DNA from: Mycolicibacterium mageritense
GTDB taxonomy: Bacteria > Actinomycetota > Actinomycetes > Mycobacteriales > Mycobacteriaceae
NCBI RefSeq assembly: GCF_010727475.1
Contig: NZ_AP022567.1
Location: 806,001 to 870,000, forward strand
Direction: 5' to 3'
Length of the DNA: 64,000 bases
The position numbers and the translations under genes are program-made. Below are positions 33,742-42,785 of this stretch, piece after piece; within the stretch, counting starts at the first letter, position 1; the number at the start of each line of letters is the position of its first letter. Below the pieces are notes generated by a model. That model worked only from the letters and a program-made list of their open reading frames with translations, ran no database searches and was not told the origin of the DNA.

Positions 33742-34635
33742 ATGCTGGACGTGCTGCACGAACTCGAACCGGTCGTAGCGGAAAATCTGGAACGCCACTT
33801 GTCGATCGTCAAACCGTGGGATCCGCACGCGTATGTGCCGTGGAGCCGGGGGCGCGATTTCGCATTACTCGGGGGCGAAGATTGGAAGCCCGAGGATTCC
33901 CCGCTCGATCCGGTAGCCAAGGCCGCACTCACGGTCAATCTGCTGACAGAGGACAACCTGCCCTCTTATCACCGCGAAATAGCCACCCGCTTCGGCCGCG
34001 ACGGCGCGTGGGGCACCTGGGTCGGGCAATGGACCGCCGAGGAGGGACGCCACAGCATCGCGCTGCGCGATTATCTCGTCGTCACCCGTGGTGTCGACCC
34101 CTCCAAGCTAGAAGCGCTCCGGATGGAACACACGATCGCCGGTTACGACTCCGGTGACAAGTCTCCGCTGGAGGCATTGGCGTATGTGTCATTCCAGGAG
34201 CTCGCGACGCGGGTGTCGCACCGCAACACCGGCCGAGCCTCCGGATGTCCCATCGCCGACCAGTTGCTCGCGCGTATCGCGGCCGACGAGAACTTACACA
34301 TGGTCTTCTACCGCAATCTCATGGCAGCGGCATTGGACATCGCGCCGGATGCGGCCATGCAGGCGATCCGGGACGAGGTCGTCGGCTTCGTGATGCCCGG
34401 TGCAGGCATGACCGATTTCCAGGAGAATGCCATCCTTATCGCGAAAGCCGGAATCTACGATCTGCGGATCCACCATGACGAGGTTCTGCAACCGATACTG
34501 CGGTTTTGGCGGATATTTGATCGCGACGACTTCGGAGCGACAGGCGAACAGGCGCGCACCGAGTTGGCGCAGTTCCTCGACCTCGTCGACGAGCGGGCCC
34601 GCTACTACGAAGAGAAAGCCGCAGCGCGTCAATAG
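33742..34635 (+). CDS. Acyl-ACP desaturase-like di-iron protein (DesA family)
   Basis: A 297-aa helical protein of the soluble fatty-acid desaturase type. Iron ligands are visible as E...H in LTEDNLPSYH, WTAEEGRHS (EExxH) and AADENLHMVFYRN (DExxH). In mycobacteria DesA proteins introduce double bonds in meromycolate or fatty acyl-ACP with ferredoxin-type electrons. ATG 33742 (MLDVLHELEPVVAENLERHL) matches the family N-terminus; the longer frame runs through the operator. Known desA genes are controlled by the TetR protein MadR, but whether the operator here is a MadR site is untested. Confidence 0.88.
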   Translation: MLDVLHELEPVVAENLERHLSIVKPWDPHAYVPWSRGRDFALLGGEDWKPEDSPLDPVAKAALTVNLLTEDNLPSYHREIATRFGRDGAWGTWVGQWTAEEGRHSIALRDYLVVTRGVDPSKLEALRMEHTIAGYDSGDKSPLEALAYVSFQELATRVSHRNTGRASGCPIADQLLARIAADENLHMVFYRNLMAAALDIAPDAAMQAIRDEVVGFVMPGAGMTDFQENAILIAKAGIYDLRIHHDEVLQPILRFWRIFDRDDFGATGEQARTELAQFLDLVDERARYYEEKAAARQ

Positions 34636-34710
34636 GTTGCGCCCGTTCTACAACGGCGCTTGACCGGCGCGGTCAGCACTACCGAACTCATCGATCCGGT
34701 CGTACTCTAC

Positions 34711-34736
34711 TTATTAGACCGACGTCGGTTTAATAA
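34711..34736 (+). promoter_or_regulatory. 26-bp near-perfect palindromic operator before the amidohydrolase
   Basis: TTATTA (34711-34716) and TAATAA (34731-34736) flank a perfect 12-bp palindrome ACCGACGTCGGT (34718-34729); only one position pair mismatches. It ends just before the Shine-Dalgarno AAAGGAG. The TetR protein encoded at the end of this transcription unit is the obvious binder. Confidence 0.8.
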
Positions 34737-34748
34737 AGGAGTGCAGCG

Positions 34749-36482
34749 GTGCCTGACCTTCCGAAGTGGGACGTCCACCACCACATCGTTCCGGACTTTT
34801 ACGTCGACGAGATGCGGCGGCGAGGCATAACCGACGTGAGTTCACTGCGCTGGCCACGGTGGTCACCGCAGTCATCACTTCGTGCGATGGACAAGTTCGA
34901 CATCGAAAAGGCGTTCCTGTCGGTGTCCGCGCCGGGTGTCTACGTCGACGACACTTCGGCGGCACGGTCAATCAGCCGGCGCTGCAACGAATTCATGGCC
35001 ACCATGGCGGGCGACCACGCCGGCCGGTACGGCGCGTTCGCCGCGCTCCCCCTGCCCGACGTCGACGCGGCGATCAGCGAAGCCTGCTACGCACTCGATG
35101 CACTCGAGTTCGACGGCGTCGGCCTGCTGTCAAACGTCGCCGGTCTCCATCTGGGCGATCCCCGGTTGCGCGAGCTGCTCGCCGAGCTCGACCGCCGCGG
35201 CGCCGTCGCATACGTGCACCCCAACGGCCTCGCGCAGCGCACCGATCATCGGCTGCTCAATCCCCTGTATTGGTGGCAGAACGACACCACCCGCAGTCTC
35301 GTCGAATTCGTCGCCGCCGGGCACCACCGGGACTACCCCAATATCCGATGGATCTTCGCCCACGGGGGCGGCGTGTTTCCGGTCGCCTACCGATCCATCG
35401 TGCAAGCGCTGTCCCCCACCAACCCTGACATAGAAGCCGAGCTACTGCATTGGCGGAACAATGTTTTCGTCGATACGGCCTCCAAGGCCTTCGATGAACA
35501 GATCCCCCAGATCATCAACCTGTCTGGCGCTGGGCATGTGTTGTTCGGCAGCGACCTCGGGTGGGCACCGAAGTCTGCGGTCTCGACGCTGATCAAGCAC
35601 TGGGACGGCGCGGAAGCCAAGTTCGGCATCAGCGCGACGGACCTCGCAGCGATCTACCGGGACAACGCGCGGCGCTTGTTCAACCGCCAGCCCCCGCCGG
35701 TCGCCACGCCACAGCGCGGCGGCGCAGTCCAGGTACCCCCGCACGACGTCTACGAACGGCACTGTCTACCGCAGGCTACCGTCGACACGCTGCGCGAAAA
35801 CTATCCGGATATCGACCTCACCGGACTCGAAATCTGGGACGAGCCACGGGAACTCGCGCTGGCACGCAACAAACGCGTCATGCTCAGCCCCCACATCCCG
35901 CCCCTGTGGCAACTGTCGCCGCAGCAAGTGGCACCGGTGCTACACGACCACAACCGGGAACTGAGCGCGATCCGTGAACGAAACCCGCAGAAATTCAGGG
36001 TCTTTGGCGTCATCGATGCCCGCGATTCGGTGGGCGCAGTCGCCGAGATAGAGCACTGTCTCGACGCCCTGGGCCTCGACGGCATCTGCCTTTCGACGCG
36101 GATTTGCGACGCCGCATTCACCGATCTCCTCGACCAGAGCGTATGCCGCAAACTCGTCGAACGCCGCGCCGTGGTCATGATCCACCCGCAAGATGCCACC
36201 GGAGCGCCACTGGCCAACGAAAACTATCTCGACGCGGTGGCGTTCATGGCAAAGGCGTTCTACCTCGGGGCCTACCAACGCGAGCTACATCACGTGCGCC
36301 TCGTTCTGACCCATACCTGCGGAACGCTGCCCTACCTTGCCGAGCCGCTGAATATCCTGTACTACATGACGGCTCGGCGGCGACACATCGCGTCCTACGT
36401 GCTGGACAATCTCCTGACACACCGCGCCAAAGGATTCCACGCTCTGATGAACACGACGACAACCCAAGAGCTATGGCCCTAG
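34749..36482 (+). CDS. Tandem amidohydrolase (ACMSD-like) with a degenerate second domain
   Basis: A 577-aa protein. The first half (1-320) is an amidohydrolase_2/ACMSD-like TIM barrel with WDVHHHIVPD (HxH metal ligands), VAYVHPNG, IFAHGGGVFP and FGSDLGW (catalytic Asp). The second half repeats the fold (ARNKRVMLSPHIPPLW ... VVMIHPQD ... LVLTHTCGTLPYLAEP) but lacks HxH and the final GSD, so it probably cannot bind the full metal site. The likely reaction is decarboxylation or hydrolysis of an aromatic-derived acid. GTG 34749 follows AAAGGAG. It overlaps the tetR gene by 10 bp. Confidence 0.85.
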   Translation: MPDLPKWDVHHHIVPDFYVDEMRRRGITDVSSLRWPRWSPQSSLRAMDKFDIEKAFLSVSAPGVYVDDTSAARSISRRCNEFMATMAGDHAGRYGAFAALPLPDVDAAISEACYALDALEFDGVGLLSNVAGLHLGDPRLRELLAELDRRGAVAYVHPNGLAQRTDHRLLNPLYWWQNDTTRSLVEFVAAGHHRDYPNIRWIFAHGGGVFPVAYRSIVQALSPTNPDIEAELLHWRNNVFVDTASKAFDEQIPQIINLSGAGHVLFGSDLGWAPKSAVSTLIKHWDGAEAKFGISATDLAAIYRDNARRLFNRQPPPVATPQRGGAVQVPPHDVYERHCLPQATVDTLRENYPDIDLTGLEIWDEPRELALARNKRVMLSPHIPPLWQLSPQQVAPVLHDHNRELSAIRERNPQKFRVFGVIDARDSVGAVAEIEHCLDALGLDGICLSTRICDAAFTDLLDQSVCRKLVERRAVVMIHPQDATGAPLANENYLDAVAFMAKAFYLGAYQRELHHVRLVLTHTCGTLPYLAEPLNILYYMTARRRHIASYVLDNLLTHRAKGFHALMNTTTTQELWP

Positions 36483-37093
36483 GCCGGCCCGCGCACGGGC
36501 ATGACCGGCGTCGGAACGAACTCATCGACACCGCCGAACAGCTCTTCATCGAGCAAGGCATCCGCGATACCACCGTCGACGACGTCCTGCGCACCGCAGG
36601 GATCTCCAAAGGGGCCTTCTACCACTACTTTTCGTCTAAAGACGACCTGATCGCGGCCAGCATCGAACGTCTGGTGGACGGTTTGACCCAAGCAATCCAG
36701 CCGGTCGTCGACGACCCGGACTTGAGCGGGGCCGAAAAATTCAGCGCATTCTTCGCCGTGAAGTCGCGCTACCAAGCGGCCCACGAACGTTACGCGCAGT
36801 TGCTGGCCACCCTGATGCAGTCCGACCTCAGCCACTACCGGTTCTTCGTCACGGCGTCGCGACGCCTCGCGAAGCCGTTCGGCACGATACTCAAGCAAGG
36901 TGCGGACGAAGGGAGCTTCCGCATCACCCATCCGGCCGAGACGGCCGAAATCCTGATCTCCGCGGTCGGCGCGCTCGCTCTGAATCCCGAGGCGGCGAGC
37001 GGTACCCCAGAACGGACAGCGAGCTACCGCGACGCCCTGCACGGCATGGTGGCCAAGACCATTGGCGTCGACCCGTCGAGCTTCGTACTGTAG
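36473..37093 (+). CDS. TetR-family regulator coupled to the amidohydrolase
   Basis: A 206-aa repressor with HTH DTTVDDVLRTAGISKGAFYHYFSSKDDLIAASIE and a helical ligand domain. ATG 36473 lies inside the end of the amidohydrolase gene (10-bp overlap), so it is translated from the same mRNA and most likely represses the unit through the palindrome at 34711-34736, with the amidohydrolase substrate as candidate inducer. Confidence 0.88.
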   Translation: MALGRPAHGHDRRRNELIDTAEQLFIEQGIRDTTVDDVLRTAGISKGAFYHYFSSKDDLIAASIERLVDGLTQAIQPVVDDPDLSGAEKFSAFFAVKSRYQAAHERYAQLLATLMQSDLSHYRFFVTASRRLAKPFGTILKQGADEGSFRITHPAETAEILISAVGALALNPEAASGTPERTASYRDALHGMVAKTIGVDPSSFVL

Positions 37094-37206
37094 AGGTCAC
37101 AACCCGACGCTCGGCCGCTGCGGCATGTGTTTGCTACCGTTGAGTAGGAAGTCGGGGCGACGGGGCCGCCGAGCAAGCAACCGAGTCGAATCCGAAGATC
37201 AGCACA

Positions 37207-37890
37207 ATGGACGAGGCCATAGCTCGCGCCAGCATCCTGCGCAGTGTCGACCCTGCCACGGCGTCGGCTCTGATCGCGCAGTTCACCGCCGTCGAGTTCG
37301 CCGCAGGCAGCCACATCTTTCACGAAGACGACCCTGGCGATCAGCTGTACATCATCGGTTCCGGCAAGGTGAAATTCTCGCGCCGGTCCCCTGACGGCCG
37401 GGAGCACGTCGTCACGGTGATGGGACCGTCCGATATGTTCGGCGAGTTAGCCGTGTTCGATCCCGCGCCCCGAACCTCGACAGCGACCGCGCTCACCGAC
37501 GTATCGGCCGTGACACTCGACCGCGACGCCATCTGCGGCTTGATCACCAGCCGACCCGGTGTCGCCGAACAACTGCTACGCATCCTGGCGCGCCGGGTGC
37601 GCCGCACCAATGACAACGTCGCCGACCTCGTTCTCGTCGACGTGCCCGGACGCGTGGCACGCAAACTCTTGTCGCTCGCGCAACGGTTCGGCTATCAGGA
37701 AGACGGCCATGTCCGCCTGATCCATCACCTCAGCCGCACCGAGCTCGCGCAACTCGTCGGCGCCACACCGGAATCCGTCGACCGGGCCCTTACCGACTTC
37801 CACCGCAAAGGCTGGCTCCGAGTCGAGGACCAGGCCGTCGTGATCGTCGATTCCGACCGTCTCCAACAGTGTGCCGCGCTCGTGCCGTGA
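37207..37890 (+). CDS. Crp/Fnr-family regulator, paralogue of mycobacterial Crp
   Basis: A 227-aa protein closely resembling M. tuberculosis Crp (Rv3676, 224 aa). The cyclic-nucleotide domain has the phosphate-binding cassette MFGELAVFDPAPRTSTATA (about 77-95), a dimer helix (QLLRILARRVRRTNDNVADL) and a winged HTH (SRTELAQLVGATPESVDRAL, about 176-195). The recognition helix differs from the usual S-R-E-T-V: the first Arg is Pro here, while Glu and the later Arg remain. cAMP sensing is likely; DNA specificity may have shifted. It converges on the methyltransferase with 5 bp between stops. Confidence 0.88.
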   Translation: MDEAIARASILRSVDPATASALIAQFTAVEFAAGSHIFHEDDPGDQLYIIGSGKVKFSRRSPDGREHVVTVMGPSDMFGELAVFDPAPRTSTATALTDVSAVTLDRDAICGLITSRPGVAEQLLRILARRVRRTNDNVADLVLVDVPGRVARKLLSLAQRFGYQEDGHVRLIHHLSRTELAQLVGATPESVDRALTDFHRKGWLRVEDQAVVIVDSDRLQQCAALVP

Positions 37891-37895
37891 GTCTG

Positions 37896-38699
37896 CTACC
37901 GCTTGGTGGCGATCAGCACGTGCAACGTCACCGGTTCGTCGTACCGTCCAGCCGGGTCGATCGCGCGCAGAGCATCGGTGACCTCCAGCTCGAACGCTGA
38001 GCGCCTGTCGCCGAGCAGCCGGCGAAGCGGCAGTGACGTCGAGTAGAGGTACCCGATGGCCTGCTCGACTGTCCAGCTACGGGTGAACTCATACGTCCGG
38101 TGCTCCACACGACTGAACGCAGAGCGGGCAAGAACGTCCTCGTGCGGCTCTGGACCACCAGCCACGGTCGGAACGCCGGCCTGCCAGTCAGGCGGCAGAT
38201 AGCGCTGCTGTATGTCCTCGAGTGCGCGCTGCCAGGGCGTCGACGGCCGAACGAGGCAACTGTCGTTGGCGATCACAAGGCCACCACGATCACCGACGAC
38301 GGCGTCGAGCGCAGTCAGGACTTGCTCGCGGTCCATCCAATGAAACGAGCGACCCATCGTCACCAGATCGAAGCGCCCGAGATCACTGGCAAGGTGCTGT
38401 GAACTGCCTTGTGCCCACGTCACATTGGTGATCTGAGAGGCTTGGGCTTGATTGGCCGCTTCGTCCAGCATCGCAGGCTCGGGGTCGATGCCGACGGCCT
38501 CCGCAACGTGTGCTGCCAGCGGCAGGATCAGTTGGCCGGTGCCACAGCCCAGGTCGAGCAGTCGTTGGGTGCCGTCGAGGTGGAACCGGGCGATCAGGTC
38601 AGCGAAGAACACATCCGGATAGTCCGGCCGGTATCGCGCGTAGTACCAAGCAGTTCCGGCGAAAAGCGTGCGGCCGTCACCGCCCCGGGATCCGGTCAT
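37896..38699 (-). CDS. Class I SAM-dependent methyltransferase
   Basis: A 267-aa enzyme. Motif I LLDLGCGTGQLILPLA, motif II VGIDPEPAML, then FDLVTMGRSFHWMDREQVL, a pattern shared by small-molecule methyltransferases. The N-terminus (FAGTAWYYARYRPDYP) is typical of this subgroup. Substrate unknown. No linked pathway. Confidence 0.88.
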   Translation of the reverse strand: MTGSRGGDGRTLFAGTAWYYARYRPDYPDVFFADLIARFHLDGTQRLLDLGCGTGQLILPLAAHVAEAVGIDPEPAMLDEAANQAQASQITNVTWAQGSSQHLASDLGRFDLVTMGRSFHWMDREQVLTALDAVVGDRGGLVIANDSCLVRPSTPWQRALEDIQQRYLPPDWQAGVPTVAGGPEPHEDVLARSAFSRVEHRTYEFTRSWTVEQAIGYLYSTSLPLRRLLGDRRSAFELEVTDALRAIDPAGRYDEPVTLHVLIATKR

Positions 38700-38813
38700 G
38701 TCACTCCCCGACGCCGATCAACCCGTGTTGGGTGTCGACGTCGACAGCGCTGCGATACGCGTTCACAGCGCCTCTGAACACGAGGAGCAAATCATCCCTC
38801 TCGGACAGGGAAT

Positions 38814-39095
38814 TTAGGTCGCCCTGTTAGGCGGGTTCCTGTTTTGATGCAGCGCAGCGAAGGACTCTTTGGGCGTTCTGCGGCCCGTCTCCCAGACATC
38901 GAGCGCCTCCTCAGGGCTGATAAAGGATGCGAAGAACAAGACTGACAAGTCTGGGCCTACGAGCACCGACCCGACGCCTCGAATATCGCTAGAGACTCCA
39001 ATGATCCCGTCGCGGACGTCGTACGCCCGGCCGGCGGCAACATCGAAGCCCATGTTCAAGCACTCTGCGGCGACAGCGACTTGTTCAGGCGTCAT
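38814..39095 (-). CDS. Unknown small protein at the end of the T7SS-like locus
   Basis: A 93-aa soluble protein with a compact alpha/beta look (IIGVSSDIRGVGSVLVGPDLSVLFFASFISPEEALDVWETG) and a basic, disordered tail. ATG 39095 has GGGG about 9 nt upstream. In size and place it could be an immunity-type or chaperone protein for the large exported protein, but there is no direct evidence. Confidence 0.6.
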   Translation of the reverse strand: MTPEQVAVAAECLNMGFDVAAGRAYDVRDGIIGVSSDIRGVGSVLVGPDLSVLFFASFISPEEALDVWETGRRTPKESFAALHQNRNPPNRAT

Positions 39096-39300
39096 TTCGG
39101 TACCCCATGTCCCAATTGGTCACTGGGCCGTTCGGCAAGTCCACATTGGGTGGCCACCACAGGATCTGCCCAGTTTGTCCACTTTTGCCGTCGCAGTAAC
39201 CATTGAACCGCGTCCGGCGCCCGGTGAGCAATTGAACTCCGACGGCCGAATCATGTACCAATTCGGGGCGTAAACGTACAGTCCGCCGTGCGCGGACGGT
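39085..39300 (-). pseudogene. Frameshifted gene remnant
   Basis: The stop-to-stop frame 39300-39085 ends in a protein-like, GC3-rich segment (RTRFNGYCDGKSGQTGQILW...GYRNDA) overlapping the next gene's start by 11 bp. Upstream, the better-looking frame is a different one (GGLYVYAPNWYMIRPSEFNC). The switch near 39190-39200 suggests one frameshift inside a short gene. A TTG with GGAG at about 39230 could still start a 47-aa peptide. Confidence 0.4.
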
Positions 39301-39894
39301 CTAGCTTTCGCCCGTAGTGAGCAATGGGCTCGCCGTCCGGCACAACGCACCGATGGGAGCGATGACGGCGTCGGTCTTTGGATCGACCCACGTCGCGTGG
39401 TTGTCGATAATCAGCGGCACCAGGACTCGGGTGCCCGCGATAGGCCATTGCACGAACTCATAGCCCGCCAGCTCGCTCTGAACATCATCGGCCAACCACA
39501 CCGTTGCCTGTGCCACTGTGGTGTCCAGACGAAAACTGTTGCACCGCTGATAGGCATTCACGTCCGCGTCGCCGCCTAGCGCGAAGCCCACGCAAACCCA
39601 CCCGTTGTCGGACGCAATCTTCCACATCACGTTGTCAAAGCCGATGCGTCGACCGTTCCGACGACAGCCAAGGTCGCCGGCTACGGCGCGAGTCGCGGAC
39701 GCCCACGCGACGGGAAGATCATCTGGCGGCTCGTTGCCAACCGAGAACTGCCAGCACAGGTCCGGCGCATCCCATGACATGGGTCGACGGTCGCATACCG
39801 TGTCAACCCACCTCGACCCCATTTCCGTGTACGAACTGCACTGGGAGGGCTCTACCGCGATGTCAGGTACAACGACTTCGCAATCATGCGACAT
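39301..39894 (-). CDS. Unknown protein of the T7SS-like locus
   Basis: A 197-aa protein, beta-rich, with six cysteines and conserved-looking WKIASDNGWVCVGFALGG and ATWVDPKTDAVIAPIG segments. There is no clear signal peptide. ATG 39894 overlaps the end of the lipoprotein gene by 11 bp, so it is translated from the same mRNA. The function is unknown. Confidence 0.6.
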   Translation of the reverse strand: MSHDCEVVVPDIAVEPSQCSSYTEMGSRWVDTVCDRRPMSWDAPDLCWQFSVGNEPPDDLPVAWASATRAVAGDLGCRRNGRRIGFDNVMWKIASDNGWVCVGFALGGDADVNAYQRCNSFRLDTTVAQATVWLADDVQSELAGYEFVQWPIAGTRVLVPLIIDNHATWVDPKTDAVIAPIGALCRTASPLLTTGES

Positions 39895-40783
39895 CGTCGG
39901 GCCAACCAGGCACCGCCGGTTCCGCTACGGGTGGAGTCTGGAGTTTGCTTGCGTAAATCGCTTGGCGTTGGGCCGCGTCGTGCGGCATCTTGTCGCGGCA
40001 TTGCTGCCTGCGTTCCTGCCAGCCGTCATACGTCTTGTGCCCCCAGGATCCGCCGTCGTGAGCGCCGGTGATCTGCCAGGGGCCGAAAACGTCGCCCAGG
40101 GGGGCGGGGTTTGGGCCTCGCTGCGGCGCGGCCGGGGCCGCTGGCGCGTCCGGTTGCGGTGGTGTCGGGTGGTCGGTGAACTCCACCCGCCACAGCCTCA
40201 CCGTGGAAAGCTCTCGGTCTACATCGGGCTCCCATGCGGAAAAGATCGACGAGAACGTGCCGGTGTCGTCGGCGCCATAAAGCGTGTTGTAGCGGCCATC
40301 GCATACGTAGGCTCGGTATCCGCTGCCGTCTTCTGTCGGGCTGAGTTCGAGAATGTGAAAGTACTCGTTGCCGTAGAAGCGGCTGTTCGGCGGGAGCGGT
40401 TTGTAGGTGACCGCCGGGAAATCAGTACTGGGTTGTATGTTCCACAGTTCTTGGGGAAGGTCCGATCTGGAGTCGTCCCGCGGTTTGCCGGGGTGGGGTA
40501 CGGCGCGGGCGAAACCGGGGTAAGCGTCGTGGGGGTCACCCGTCATGTCGCCGATCCGGTGCGACTCCAGATACGCGCGTAGCGGCACGGCCGGACCGGA
40601 CACGAGGTCGATGCCAGGTTCGGCGGTCCATCGAAACCTGAAGTCGTGCAGCCGTTCCGGCCAGTTGGCAAACGTGGACTCGGCCGGTTTCAGTTCTGGG
40701 TTACCCGCAGTACCGCATCCCGTTAACGCAACCCCGGCTAGTACGAGGGCGATACACAGACGCCTGACCGAAGGTGCGGTCAT
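39884..40783 (-). CDS. Lipoprotein of the T7SS-like locus
   Basis: A 299-aa precursor with a lipobox (ALTGC, lipidated Cys23) following MTAPSVRRLCIALVLAGV. The mature domain contains FRFRWTAEPGIDLVSGPAVPLRAYLESHRIGD and a Pro/Ala-rich insert, ending in a helix with two further segments. Lipoproteins of this type accompany long TPR-region/T7SS proteins in mycobacteria (lppJ near Rv2082 is a possible parallel). It overlaps the upstream gene fragment by four bases and so belongs to its operon. Confidence 0.75.
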   Translation of the reverse strand: MTAPSVRRLCIALVLAGVALTGCGTAGNPELKPAESTFANWPERLHDFRFRWTAEPGIDLVSGPAVPLRAYLESHRIGDMTGDPHDAYPGFARAVPHPGKPRDDSRSDLPQELWNIQPSTDFPAVTYKPLPPNSRFYGNEYFHILELSPTEDGSGYRAYVCDGRYNTLYGADDTGTFSSIFSAWEPDVDRELSTVRLWRVEFTDHPTPPQPDAPAAPAAPQRGPNPAPLGDVFGPWQITGAHDGGSWGHKTYDGWQERRQQCRDKMPHDAAQRQAIYASKLQTPPVAEPAVPGWPDDVA

Positions 40784-41913
40784 TGCTCGGGCTCTTTCTG
40801 TTGGACCTTGGCGTCCGGGATCGGCAATGTCTTGGTGTAACCCTCGTCGTAGCGGTCGATACCGCCTTTGACGGTTCCGGGAAGGCTGTCGAAATAGGCG
40901 TCGGCAGCGGTCCGAAAATCAACCTGGCTAATCGCGTCGAACGGCCTAATCATCCCAGTCTTCGGGTCGATGAGGTTGTACTCGGCGAACTTGCTGGCGT
41001 CACCGATGTTGGCGTTGATGAGGTGTTGGATGACGGAGCGTTGGATGGCGTCGGAGCTGGAGATGGTCATGGGTTTGGCGGGGTCGGCAGTGGGTGCTTC
41101 ACCGACGAACATCTCTTTGAGCGGGTCGCCGGGCATCTTTCCGAATCCGTCCAGAATCTCCTTGACGCCTGGGATTTGTCCGCCGAATTTCTTGGCGAGA
41201 TCGAGCCAGTCACCGCGACTCTTGTAGGCGTCGACGTCTTGGAGGTTGCCGTACTTGATCGCGTCGTTGTCGGCGATATTGGCCGCCGAATCGATCACAC
41301 CACGCAACGTGCCTGCACTGTGCAGATCCCCCGTTCGGACCGTGTCACCATCGATGACGGATTGCTCAAACCGGTGTTCGTACTGCAGCCCGTTGAGGTA
41401 GGCCTGGCTGTTGAGGGTCTCGGCGGCTTGCTTGTCGGTGTCGATCACCGCAAACAGGTCACGAGTGTTCGGCATCGCGGCGTCACTTCTCCCGTCGTCG
41501 AGTGCCTTGAAGCCGAGGGTGTTGTCGAGTTTGTTGCCGATCATGTCATCTAGGTAGGGCTTATTGGCCTCGGCCAGGCCTCGGGCGAGTTCGGGATTGA
41601 CTTGACCCAATGATTGGCCCTCGGTGCCGGCAATGTCGAGGAGCTTGGACGCGTTGCCGGGGCTGCTCGCCCACTGATCGACTGCGTGCACGATCTCCCC
41701 AGCCCGGGTGGCTTGAGCCACCTGCGTCGGATCAGTCAGATCGGTCGGATTGCCCACCGGCGCCAGACCGGTCAACAAACCAGAGGCCGCCGCCCCGTCA
41801 TCGGCCCACTGCCGCGTCAACATGTTCTCAATCATGGTCTTGTTCGGTGTGTTGCCGTCGGCGCCGGCCAGGGTGTTGACCGTCTCTCGGGATGACGACC
41901 ACGAGGTACTCAT
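40780..41913 (-). pseudogene. C-terminal part of an interrupted long T7SS-associated protein
   Basis: A 377-codon frame rich in helices (MIENMLTRQWADDGAAASGL, TQVAQATRAGEIVHAVDQWA, PELARGLAEANKPYLDDMIG). With the fragment at 45191-46399 it would make a ~770-aa protein, the size of Rv2082 (721 aa), whose C-terminal region is shared with Rv3899c. An in-frame TGA at 41917-41919 lies at the insertion-element junction, so the ATG at 41913 is only the first Met after it. Any product from here would lack the secretion-related N-terminus. Confidence 0.8.
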
Positions 41914-41946
41914 CCGTCATTGAGCTTGCCGATGTGACCGTTGGCG
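41914..41946 (+). repeat. Left terminal inverted repeat of the insertion element
   Basis: Starts CCGTCATTGAGC and contains TTGCCGATGT; it pairs imperfectly with the right end (45168-45200). The exact outer base is uncertain because no duplication of target bases was found. Confidence 0.55.
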
Positions 41947-42071
41947 TGGTCGCCAGGTTGATCTTGGTCGTGTGCACCATCAGTGTGACGAGGAACTGAT
42001 GGGTCGCGCGGCACCCCGCTGAAGTCTTGGTGGGCTCGCAGGGTGCCGCGCTGTAGTGCACGGAGGCACCG

Positions 42072-42719
42072 ATGGTGACGGTAGAGGCTGATCTGGTCTG
42101 CGTCGAGTCCCGGCTGGCGGCCGGCCAGATCCGCTGCCCGGCGTGCCCGCAGGGCGTGCTGGCTGGATGGGGATTCGCCCGCACTCGCCGCGTGGTGGGC
42201 CTGGGTCTGGCCGGTGCGGTTCGGCCACGGCGGGCGCGATGCCGATCGTGTCTGGTGACCCATGTGTTGTTGCCGGTCACGGTGCTGCTGCGCAGAGCGT
42301 ATGCAGCCGAACAGATTTGGATGGCATTGGCTGCTCGCGCACAGGGGGTGGGGCACCGCCGGATCGCCGCTGGACTCAACGTTCCGGCGACCACGGTGCG
42401 GGGCTGGCTGCGCCGGGCCAGCGGCCGACTGGAGGCGATCCGGGCGCGGTTCATTCAGATGGCGGTGCTCATCGGGATCGACGTGACGATCCCCGACGAA
42501 CAGAGCTATCCCTGGGGTGACGTGGTGGCCGCGGTCGATGCCGCGGCGGCGGCGATCGGGCAGCGGTTCGGGCCGGCCGGGTTGGTGGGCGCGGTGACGC
42601 CGGCGCAGGTGATGGTCGCGGTCAGCGGCGGCCGACTGCTGGCATCGGACTGGCCGGTGGCGTTACCGGCGCCGTTCACAACACCAGTTGCCCCTGATGC
42701 GCCACGTGGGAATCGGTGA
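42072..42719 (+). CDS. DUF6431-type zinc-finger/HTH protein of the insertion element
   Basis: A 215-aa protein. The N-terminal zinc finger is IRCPACPQGVLAGWGFART ... RRARCRSCLVTHVLLP (two CxxC pairs), followed by a basic HTH region GVGHRRIAAGLNVPATTVRGWLRRA. This gene regularly precedes integrase-type transposases in actinobacteria and could bind the element ends. The frame is intact. The role in transposition is inferred. Confidence 0.75.
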   Translation: MVTVEADLVCVESRLAAGQIRCPACPQGVLAGWGFARTRRVVGLGLAGAVRPRRARCRSCLVTHVLLPVTVLLRRAYAAEQIWMALAARAQGVGHRRIAAGLNVPATTVRGWLRRASGRLEAIRARFIQMAVLIGIDVTIPDEQSYPWGDVVAAVDAAAAAIGQRFGPAGLVGAVTPAQVMVAVSGGRLLASDWPVALPAPFTTPVAPDAPRGNR

Positions 42720-42785
42720 TCCTCGCGAAGGCACCTGCCCGACAAACAGTTTCGGGCCGGGCCATTGACTGTGTGAGGAGAGACG

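Noticed and set aside
41828..42454. 208-aa minus-strand ORF across the left end of the insertion element
   Set aside because: Joins host gene and element in an unrelated frame; low-complexity Arg/Pro/Thr content.
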